Source: Paractinoplanes pyxinae (GTDB lineage Bacteria; Actinomycetota; Actinomycetes; Mycobacteriales; Micromonosporaceae). From it: a stretch of 64,000 nt of DNA. The notes under the pieces are model-generated. The model was not told the origin of the DNA. It saw only the letters and a list, made by a program, of their open reading frames with translations, and made no database searches. Both the position numbers and the translations under genes were made by a program. Where the stretch lies: positions 1 to 64,000 of the forward strand of contig NZ_JAPNTZ010000005.1 in NCBI RefSeq assembly GCF_026626335.1. Direction: 5' to 3'. Below are positions 57,730 to 64,000 of this stretch, one piece after another. Positions within the stretch are counted from its first letter, which is position 1, and each line of letters opens with the position of its first letter.

Positions 57730-59124
57730 TCAATAGCCGACCCGGAACGTCGCGTCCTGCCTCTCGGTCGCCGTCGAGACCGGGTCGATCCGCAGCACGT
57801 AGTTCGAGTGCCGGACATACCGGTCGGGGAAGTTGTACGACCGGAACGACGACCACGACGAGTCGGCCAGCCCGGCCACCTGGGTGAACGTCGCGTCCGC
57901 CCGGAAGGTGGCCGTCCCGTCGTCGGCCGCCAGCACCAGGGCGTAGTTCGAGTGCCGCAGATACATCGACGGGTAATTGACCGAGCGGAACGAGACGCCC
58001 GACGAGCTGGCCAGGCCGGGCACCAGAGTCCAGAGCTGATCCTGATACGGGTCGAAGGGGTACACGTCGATGCGGGCCGCGTTGCTGGCGTGCCGCACGT
58101 ACCGGTCCGGGAAGTTGTACGACTTGAGCCGGCGCCACGCGGGCGTGCCGAACTGGGAAGTGAGCCCCGACAACTCGCCCGCCGTGATCGGTGTGATGCC
58201 GAGGTGCTTGGAGTTGAGCGGCTGCGTGTAGGCCCGGTCGTTGAGCAGGCTCCACGAGCCGCCCGGCACGTTGGTGGACTGCCAGCAGAAGAAGCGGCCG
58301 TTCGGGCTCCACGTGTCGCCCCACATGTGCCACGTGTTGGCGGTGTTCGACTTGACGATCTGCGGCGCCTCGACACCGCGGCCGGGGCCGATCGCGCCGG
58401 TGTAGACGCTGAAGCTGCCCGGGTTGAACGAGCTCGACCGGGTGCCCAGCAATGTGCTGTTGGTGTTGTTCTTGTAGTACATGTAGTTGACCCCGCCGAC
58501 CGTCACGAAGTTGCCGTCGATCGCGTCGTAGCCGGGGTCGAAGAACACCTGCCCGGTCGTGGCGGTGCGGAAATCGGTGGTATAGCTGACCATCAGCACG
58601 TTGTGGCCGCCGACGACCGACGAATAGACGATCGCGTACTGGCCGCGGGCCGCGTCCCACACCGCCTCCGGCGCCCACGCGTGGGTGGCCAGGTTGTGCA
58701 CCTTCAGCAGGCGGTAGTTGGTGAACGTACGCAGGTCGGCCGAGTCCCAGACGTGCAGATACTGACTCTGGTAGGCCCAGTCGGTGCCGTTGAGGTCGGT
58801 TGCGAGCACGACGAACGTGCCGTCCTGCTTGCGCAGCAGGAACGGGTCGCGCAGGCCGCCGCTGCCCGAGGTGGGGTCGGCCACCGGCCGGTTCTGGTTG
58901 AGCGGCGTCCAGTTGAGCCCGTCCGAGCTGACCGCCAGGTGCAGGTTGTAGCTGGCGGCGGCCATCGTCGGCGACTCGGTGAAGTAGGCCATCGCGTAGC
59001 CGGTGTAGGTGGCGGCGTTCACGGCGCCGGGCCGGACGAGAGCAGCGGCGTTTGCGGCGCCGGGCCGGACAAACGCAGCAGCACCCGCGGCAACGCCCGC
59101 GGAGAGAAGCGTCCGGCGCCTCAT
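57730..59124 (-). CDS. Secreted GH43 arabinofuranosidase with AbfB (CBM42) domain
   Basis: A 464-residue secreted enzyme. Tat-type signal MRRRTLLSAG leads into a duplicated 11-residue block (16-26 and 27-37). GH43 propeller about 40-325: GLRDPFLLRKQDGTFVVLAT, WAPEAVWDAARGQYAIVYS, GPGRGVEAPQIVK. The AbfB/CBM42 domain (about 335-464; SYNFPDRYVRH twice, YPSMYLRHSNYALVLAADDG) binds arabinose side chains. Its ATG overlaps the upstream GH43 stop (ATGA). It would release arabinose from arabinoxylan or arabinan. Confidence 0.9.
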   Translation of the reverse strand: MRRRTLLSAGVAAGAAAFVRPGAANAAALVRPGAVNAATYTGYAMAYFTESPTMAAASYNLHLAVSSDGLNWTPLNQNRPVADPTSGSGGLRDPFLLRKQDGTFVVLATDLNGTDWAYQSQYLHVWDSADLRTFTNYRLLKVHNLATHAWAPEAVWDAARGQYAIVYSSVVGGHNVLMVSYTTDFRTATTGQVFFDPGYDAIDGNFVTVGGVNYMYYKNNTNSTLLGTRSSSFNPGSFSVYTGAIGPGRGVEAPQIVKSNTANTWHMWGDTWSPNGRFFCWQSTNVPGGSWSLLNDRAYTQPLNSKHLGITPITAGELSGLTSQFGTPAWRRLKSYNFPDRYVRHASNAARIDVYPFDPYQDQLWTLVPGLASSSGVSFRSVNYPSMYLRHSNYALVLAADDGTATFRADATFTQVAGLADSSWSSFRSYNFPDRYVRHSNYVLRIDPVSTATERQDATFRVGY

Positions 59125-59981
59125 CGCGGAATCGCCGTTCCGTGGCGGCACCCCGAGCACCCGACGGACGTAAGCCCGGTCCAGGTGTTGAGGTCGCTGC
59201 TGGTGGCGGTGTAGATGCCGCCGCCCGTGCTGTACCGGTCGACGTAGATGCGCCAACTGCCGTTGTCCAGCCGCACCAGCGACGGGCCCTCGTAGCCGCT
59301 GGACCACAGCCGGCCCCGGTTGACCCAGCCCTCGGTGAGGTTGGCCGTGGTCGTCCAGTGCTCGATGTACTTGCCGGTCTCGTCCTTGGTGAACGCGTGC
59401 CACGTGCTGCCCGACTTCACCACTGAGGTGTCGATGTGGTTGGTGCCGAGACCCCACATCTGGGCCGGCCCGCTCCACGAGGTCAGAGCGGAATTCTGCG
59501 CCGTGTAAACGTACGGGCGGAAGCAGTTGGAACAGGTTGTGGCGGCCACGCTGGTGATGATGCGGACGGTGCTGCCCTCGACGTAGAACTCGGGCGCCCA
59601 GGTGAAGCGGGTGTTGGCGATGCCCGACGGCACGCTGGCGGTGTTCGTCCAGCTGGTCAGGTTGGTGCTGCTCGCGATGTTGAAGTACGTCGAATTGGTG
59701 GTCCAGGACTGCACGGTGTACGCGATGTAGTAGCGCCCGTTGTGCTTCAGGATGCTCGGATCGCGCAGGACGCCGGTCGGCCCGTGGAAGTTGGTGTCGG
59801 CCAGCACGCTGTAGCTCGTGCCGCCGTTGGTCGACTGGTAGAGCCACAGCTCCTCGTCGGCCTGCGCGTCGCCCTTGAAGGTGGCGTAGACCAGCGTGGT
59901 GGCGGCGTTGGCGGGCGTGGGGACGACAAGGACGGCGACCGCGCCGAGCAGGGCGGCCAGCCATCGGGACAGCATCTTCAT
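59121..59981 (-). CDS. Secreted GH43 family glycosidase (single domain)
   Basis: A 286-residue secreted GH43 propeller. Signal peptide 1-26 (MKMLSRWLAALLGAVAVLVV, ending near ANAA). GH43 motifs: GVLRDPSILKHNGRYYIAYT, FTWAPEFYVEGSTVRIITS, EGPSLVRLDNGSWRIYVDRY. No carbohydrate-binding module. GAGGAG precedes the start at 59981. It is the first gene of a two-gene operon with GH43-AbfB, so both are exported together for arabinan or arabinoxylan breakdown. Confidence 0.88.
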   Translation of the reverse strand: MKMLSRWLAALLGAVAVLVVPTPANAATTLVYATFKGDAQADEELWLYQSTNGGTSYSVLADTNFHGPTGVLRDPSILKHNGRYYIAYTVQSWTTNSTYFNIASSTNLTSWTNTASVPSGIANTRFTWAPEFYVEGSTVRIITSVAATTCSNCFRPYVYTAQNSALTSWSGPAQMWGLGTNHIDTSVVKSGSTWHAFTKDETGKYIEHWTTTANLTEGWVNRGRLWSSGYEGPSLVRLDNGSWRIYVDRYSTGGGIYTATSSDLNTWTGLTSVGCSGCRHGTAIPR

Positions 59982-59996
59982 CGCGCTCCTCGGTGG

Positions 59997-60010
59997 TGTG
60001 AGCGTTAACA
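59997..60010. promoter_or_regulatory. LacI/GalR-like operator and promoter of the GH43 operon
   Basis: On the leftward strand TGTTAACGCTCACA (59997-60010) resembles LacI/GalR operators of actinobacterial glycosidase genes (10 of 14 symmetric). It lies 16 bp before the GH43 start. A TTGACA minus-35-like hexamer stands at 60053-60048 on the same strand. Confidence 0.5.
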
Positions 60011-60049
60011 TCGACGCAGATGCATGGTTTCGGCAAAGTCGACCCAATG

Positions 60050-60083
60050 TCAAGGGGGCACACCGTCCGGTGTGCCCCCTTGA
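60050..60083 (-). terminator. Terminator after the AI-2E family permease
   Basis: TCAAGGGGGCACACCG (60050-60065) and CGGTGTGCCCCCTTGA (60068-60083) are perfect 16-nt arms around TC, 6 nt beyond the permease stop. Its end overlaps the minus-35-like box of the GH43 promoter. Confidence 0.8.
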
Positions 60084-60089
60084 ACTGCC

Positions 60090-61223
60090 TCAGACCGTGG
60101 CGGCCGGCTCCTCGTCCGGCCCCGGCTCCGGTGGCACTTCCGGCTCGGGCTCGGGCGGATTGTCGCTCAGCTGCTCACGGACATAGACGTAGACGACCGA
60201 GATCAGCGCGGCCACCGGCACGGCGAGCAGGCTGCCGATGATGCCGTGCAGGCTGCCGCCGAGCGTCACCGCCAGCAGCACCACCGCCGCGTGCAGCCCC
60301 AGCCCCCGGCTCTGCACCATCGGCTGGAAGACGTTGCCCTCCAGCTGCTGCACCAGAATGATGATGCCGAGCACGATCAGCGCGTCGACCCAGCCCTCGG
60401 AGACCAGCGCGATCAGCACGGCCACGAAGCCGGCGAAGAGCGCGCCGACGATCGGGATGAAGGCCGTGATGAAGGTGAGCACGGCCAGCGGCAGCACCAG
60501 CGGCACGCCGACGATCCACAGGCCGAGGCCGATGAAGACCGCGTCCAGCAGGCCGACGAAGGCCTGCGAGCGCACGAACGCGCCCAGCGTGTCCCAGCTG
60601 CGGGTGGCCACGGCCGGCACGTCCTCGGACAGCCGGCCCGGCAGCTGGCGCGACAGCCAGGGCAGGAAGCGCGGCCCGTCCTTGAGGAAGAAGAACATCA
60701 GGAACAGCGCCAGTACGGTCGTGATGACGCCGTTGACGACGGTGTTCACGCCGGTCAAGGTGTAGTTGACGATGTTGCCGGCGCTGGACTGGATCCGGTC
60801 GACGGCGGCGTCGAGCGCGCCGGTGATGTCGTCGTCGCCGAAGTTCAGCGGCGGGCCGGCCGCCCACTCGCGCACGCTCTGGATGCCGTCGACCACCTTG
60901 GTCGAGAGCTCACCGGACTGCGAGGCCACCGGCACGGCGATGACGATGATGATGCCCGCCATCACCGCCAGGAACAGCACGGTGACGAAGCTGGCCGCCA
61001 GCGCGGGCTTCCAGTGCCACCGGTAGCGCAGGAACCGGGCGATGGGCCAGGTCAGCGTGGTCAGCAGCAGCGCCACCACCACCGGCCAGATGACCGACCA
61101 GGCCTTGCCCATGAGCCACAGCACGACCCACGCCATGAGCAGCACGAGCAGTGTCTGCGCGGAAAGAAAGGCCGAGGTCCGTAACGCGGACCGCGCCTTG
61201 TCGGGGTTGAGCTTGGCAGGCAT
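60090..61223 (-). CDS. AI-2E family (PerM-like) transporter
   Basis: A 377-residue membrane protein with eight or so membrane segments, of the AI-2E transporter superfamily (TqsA, PerM). Typical text: FLMFFFLKDGPRFLPWLSRQ, FVRSQAFVGLLDAVFIGLGL, VPLVLPLAVLTFITAFIPIV and QQLEGNVFQPMVQSRGLGLH. Despite the name, few members move autoinducer-2; several act as Na+/H+ antiporters or permeases of unknown cargo. AAGGTG supports the start at 61223. The C-terminus is acidic and Pro-rich. Confidence 0.88.
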   Translation of the reverse strand: MPAKLNPDKARSALRTSAFLSAQTLLVLLMAWVVLWLMGKAWSVIWPVVVALLLTTLTWPIARFLRYRWHWKPALAASFVTVLFLAVMAGIIIVIAVPVASQSGELSTKVVDGIQSVREWAAGPPLNFGDDDITGALDAAVDRIQSSAGNIVNYTLTGVNTVVNGVITTVLALFLMFFFLKDGPRFLPWLSRQLPGRLSEDVPAVATRSWDTLGAFVRSQAFVGLLDAVFIGLGLWIVGVPLVLPLAVLTFITAFIPIVGALFAGFVAVLIALVSEGWVDALIVLGIIILVQQLEGNVFQPMVQSRGLGLHAAVVLLAVTLGGSLHGIIGSLLAVPVAALISVVYVYVREQLSDNPPEPEPEVPPEPGPDEEPAATV

Positions 61224-61312
61224 GCCGATCACCTTAGAGAGCGGCACGCGAGCCTGCTGGGCTACGCCCCCGGGATCACGCGACGATTTTGCCTTCGGAC
61301 AAGAATGGACCC

Positions 61313-64000
61313 ATGCCGTACGGGGTGCTGGGTCCGACACTCGCCGGCCCGGCCGTGGCCGCGGGGGGCGCGCGGGTGCGGGCGTTGCTGGCCCGGCTGC
61401 TGCTCGACGCGGGCCGGGTGGTGCCGCTCCCCCGGCTCATCGACGACCTCTACGGCGAGAATCCACCGGCCGGGGCGGTCAACGCGGTGCAGTCCAGCGT
61501 CTCGCGGCTGCGGCGTGAAGTTCCCATTTCGTACGACGGTTCGGGCTACCGGCTCGATGTCGGTCCCGACGAGGTGGACGTTCACCGCTTCACCCGGCTG
61601 GCCGCCGACGGACGTTCCGCACTCCGCACGGGCGATTTCGCCGCCGCCGCCTCGCTTCTGACCGAGGCGCTGGCCTTGTGGCGGGGTGAGGCGCTGGCCG
61701 ACGTCCGGTCCGCACCTTTCGCCGTGGTGGCGGCCGACCGCCTGGAGGAGCAGCGCCGCCAGGCCGCCGAAGACAGGATCGAGGCCGAATTACACGTACG
61801 CCCCTCGGCCGACGCCGAAGGCGAACTCCGCACGCTGCTGGCCCTGGCGCCGCTGCGGGAGCACACGTGGGCCCTGCTCATGCGGGCGCTGGCCGCGGGC
61901 GGGCGCCCGGCCGAGGCGCTGGCCGCCTTCGAGGAGGCCCGGCGGGTGCTCGCCGAGTCGCTGGGTGTCGACCCGTCACCCGAACTGCAGGCCGTCCACA
62001 CCGGCATCCTGCGCGGCGACGCCGGCCCGGCTCGTCGTCGGCTGCCGGCTCAGCTGACCAGTTTCGTGAGCCGGCCGGAACTCGACCGGGCCCGCGAGGC
62101 GCTGCGCACCGCGCGCCTGGTGACCCTGGTCGGGCCGGGCGGAGCGGGCAAGACCAGGCTCTCGCTCGAGGTCGCGGGCCGGCATCCCGGCGAGGCGTGC
62201 CTCGTCGAGCTGGCCGGCATCGGGCCGGACGACGTGGCCCGGTCCGTGCTCGACGCGCTCGGGCTGCGTGACACCGGACTGCGCGACCGGTCGGCCGGGC
62301 CGGACACGCTCGACCGGCTGCTGGCCGCACTGTCCACACGCGAGCTGCTGCTGGTGCTCGACAACTGCGAACACCTGCTGGGCGCGGCGGCCGCTCTGGC
62401 CGGACGGCTGCTCGTGGCGTGCCCGGGGTTGCGGGTGCTGGCGACCAGCCGGGAGCCGCTGGGCGTGACCGGTGAGGTCCGGGTGCCGGTGGCCGGGCTG
62501 CCGATCGAGGCCGGGGTGCGACTGTTCGCCGAGCGGGGCGCGTCGGCCGCCGGGTTCGCCCTGACGGCGGCGGACGAGGCGGCCGTGCGCCAGATCGTTC
62601 GTACGCTGGACGGTCTGCCCTTGGCTCTGGAACTGGCCGCGGCGCGGCTGCCCGTGCTGCCGGTGGACGAGCTGGCCCGCCGCGTCGGCGACCGGTTCCG
62701 CGTGCTGTCGCGCGGCAGCAGCACGGCCGAGTCGCGGCACCAGACCCTGTGGAATCTGGTCGCGTGGAGCTGGGACCTGCTCACCCCGGGAGAGCAGTCG
62801 CTGGCGCGCGACTTCACGGTGTTCCGCGGCGGGGCCGGGCTCGACGCCATCGAGCAGGTGTGCGGGCTGGGCGCCGAGACCCTGGACGTGCTGGACGGGC
62901 TGGTCAGCAAGTCCCTGATCGAACGCGATGGCTCCCGGTACCGGATGCTGTCGACGATCCGAGCCTTCTGCGCCGCTCAAGGGCCCGCGTCGGCCGACCG
63001 CCACGCCTCCTACTTCCTGCAGCTGGCCCGCACGGCCGACGCCCACCTGCGCGGGCCGGACCAGCTGATCTGGCTCGACCGGCTCGACGCCGACCGCGAC
63101 AACCTGCACGCGGCGGTGCGGCACGGATCCGGCGAGGTGGCGCTGCGGCTGGTGGCGGCGCTGTCGTTCTACTGGTGGCTGCGCGGGGCCCGTGGCGAGG
63201 CGGCGGCGCTGGCCGGCGAGCTGCTCGGCCGCGTCGGGCCGTCGGCGCCACCCGGCCTGGCCGAGGAATACCTTCTGTGCCGGTTGAACGCCGGGCCGTC
63301 CCAGCGTGACGAGCACCCGGCTCGCTATCTGCAGACGCTGGACCGCCCGCCCGCGCAACCCTTCCTGCTGTACCTGTCGGCGTTCGCCGCGGGCCCGCCG
63401 GAATCGACCGACGACGACCTGATGGAGGTGCAGGAGAGTCTGCGGGCGCGGTTGCGCGGCTCGCCGTGGTGCGAGGCGCTGGCGTCGGTCGGCAGCGCCT
63501 GGATCGGCCTCTTCCGCGGCGACCCGGCCTGGGCCGAGCGCGAGTTCGCCCTGGCCCTGGTCAGTTTTCAGGCGCTCGGCGAGCGCTGGGGCATGATGCT
63601 CGCGCAGTCCGGCCTGGCCGAGCTGGCCATCGCCCGGGGGGACCGGCAGGCGGCTCGCTCGCCGATGGACGAGGCCCTGCGGCTGGCGGCCGAACTGCAC
63701 TCCGACGTCGACCTGGCCGAGATGCTGCGCACCCGGGGCGACGCCCGCATGCTCGGCGGCGACCCGGACGGCGCCGCGGCCGACTTCACCGAGTCGATGG
63801 CCCTGGCCACGGCGTGCGGCGCGCCCGAGGTGGTGGCGTCGTCCCGCCTCGGGCTGGCCCGGCTGGCCCTGCACCAGGGCGACCGGGCCGAGGCGCTGGA
63901 GCTGGCCCGGATCGCGCTGGCCGAGTGCCCGAGCGGCTGGTACACGGCCGACGGCGTACGCCTCAGCATCAAGCTCGTCCTCGGGCAGGCCGCCGCCGAT
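61313..64000 (+). CDS. SARP/AfsR-type BTAD regulator with NTPase domain (cut by window end)
   Basis: At least 896 residues; the frame is still open at 64000. Order: winged helix (about 1-80; RALLARLLLDAGRVVPLPRL, NAVQSSVSRLRREV), BTAD (about 85-225; EHTWALLMRALAAGGRPAEA), NB-ARC-like NTPase with Walker A VGPGGAGKTRLSLE near residue 275 and Walker B ELLLVLDNCEHLL, then helical and TPR-like repeats (ALFRGDPAWAEREFALAL-type). It starts MPYGVLGPTLAG at ATG 61313. Such proteins activate secondary metabolism or stress genes. It is divergent from the AI-2E permease. Confidence 0.88.
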   Translation, partial: MPYGVLGPTLAGPAVAAGGARVRALLARLLLDAGRVVPLPRLIDDLYGENPPAGAVNAVQSSVSRLRREVPISYDGSGYRLDVGPDEVDVHRFTRLAADGRSALRTGDFAAAASLLTEALALWRGEALADVRSAPFAVVAADRLEEQRRQAAEDRIEAELHVRPSADAEGELRTLLALAPLREHTWALLMRALAAGGRPAEALAAFEEARRVLAESLGVDPSPELQAVHTGILRGDAGPARRRLPAQLTSFVSRPELDRAREALRTARLVTLVGPGGAGKTRLSLEVAGRHPGEACLVELAGIGPDDVARSVLDALGLRDTGLRDRSAGPDTLDRLLAALSTRELLLVLDNCEHLLGAAAALAGRLLVACPGLRVLATSREPLGVTGEVRVPVAGLPIEAGVRLFAERGASAAGFALTAADEAAVRQIVRTLDGLPLALELAAARLPVLPVDELARRVGDRFRVLSRGSSTAESRHQTLWNLVAWSWDLLTPGEQSLARDFTVFRGGAGLDAIEQVCGLGAETLDVLDGLVSKSLIERDGSRYRMLSTIRAFCAAQGPASADRHASYFLQLARTADAHLRGPDQLIWLDRLDADRDNLHAAVRHGSGEVALRLVAALSFYWWLRGARGEAAALAGELLGRVGPSAPPGLAEEYLLCRLNAGPSQRDEHPARYLQTLDRPPAQPFLLYLSAFAAGPPESTDDDLMEVQESLRARLRGSPWCEALASVGSAWIGLFRGDPAWAEREFALALVSFQALGERWGMMLAQSGLAELAIARGDRQAARSPMDEALRLAAELHSDVDLAEMLRTRGDARMLGGDPDGAAADFTESMALATACGAPEVVASSRLGLARLALHQGDRAEALELARIALAECPSGWYTADGVRLSIKLVLGQAAAD

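Noticed and set aside
60090..61223. Quorum-sensing autoinducer-2 exporter
   Set aside because: The family name is historical; no luxS or lsr genes are seen and most members have other cargo.

Overview
This is a high-GC (roughly 70 percent), gene-dense stretch of an actinobacterial chromosome. GTG starts are frequent, there are many 4-bp stop/start overlaps, and the gene content is typical of mycelial soil actinomycetes: DUF574 methyltransferases next to a DUF5753 XRE regulator, two SARP/AfsR-type NTPases, secreted GH5-CBM2 and GH43-AbfB hydrolases, and many TetR, ArsR, HxlR and AraC regulators. A Micromonosporaceae member such as Actinoplanes is the best guess. That is inference, because there is no rRNA or other taxonomic marker. 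I saw no rRNA, tRNA, CRISPR array, prophage or insertion sequence.

Layout. 0-4.9 kb: GNAT, a small membrane-anchored XRE protein, a secreted WAGPT-repeat protein, a methyltransferase, and a coupled pair (TetR-C-like protein and NylB-type serine hydrolase). 4.9-9.3 kb: secreted lipase, erythromycin-esterase-like protein, secreted EEP hydrolase, ACT-domain membrane protein. 9.3-13.9 kb: a degenerate repeat field, a divergent HxlR/oxidoreductase pair, a membrane protein-XRE-oxidoreductase operon, a methyltransferase. 14-19.6 kb: GrpB, a membrane protein coupled to an O-methyltransferase, two hydrolases, a divergent SDR/TetR pair. 19.6-26 kb: a decayed serine-peptidase-like pseudogene, an MFS exporter opposite a BlaR-like M48/M56 peptidase, a SprT-like protein, and the methionine importer metNIQ. 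26.2-31.9 kb: Uma2 nuclease, a NACHT-type ATPase coupled to a PPC/DUF296 protein, a SARP-NTPase, and an SRPBCC-ArsR operon behind a striking concentric operator. 31.9-37.9 kb: a truncated flavoprotein, a DASS transporter with an ArsR/DUF5937 regulator, DUF3817, a ScyD/ScyE-like secreted propeller, MBL hydrolase. 38-41 kb: DUF574-XRE-DUF574 cluster and CPBP protease. 41.3-45.3 kb: beta-trefoil lipoprotein, histidine phosphatase, a methyltransferase whose last 34 codons are tandemly repeated past its stop, a TetR-thioesterase operon, a perfect-register heptanucleotide array. 45.3-51.6 kb: an MTHFR-like gene overlapping a GH43 xylosidase, GNAT, ECF sigma plus membrane partner, GH5-CBM2. 51.6-64 kb: AraC, LAL-type LuxR, DUF402, an SDR-AraC pair, two coupled GH43 genes behind a LacI-like operator, an AI-2E family permease, and a SARP-NTPase cut by the window edge.

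How it works together. Much of the window reads as many small, locally regulated modules (regulator plus enzyme, usually divergent or overlapping, with a visible dyad between them) rather than one pathway. Plant-polysaccharide use (GH43 three times, GH5-CBM2, AbfB) and methionine/one-carbon supply are the clearest metabolic themes. The least conventional material is the WAGPT-repeat secreted protein, the Uma2/NACHT/PPC neighbourhood, and several gene-free stretches filled with locally amplified short repeats that sometimes run into coding ends.
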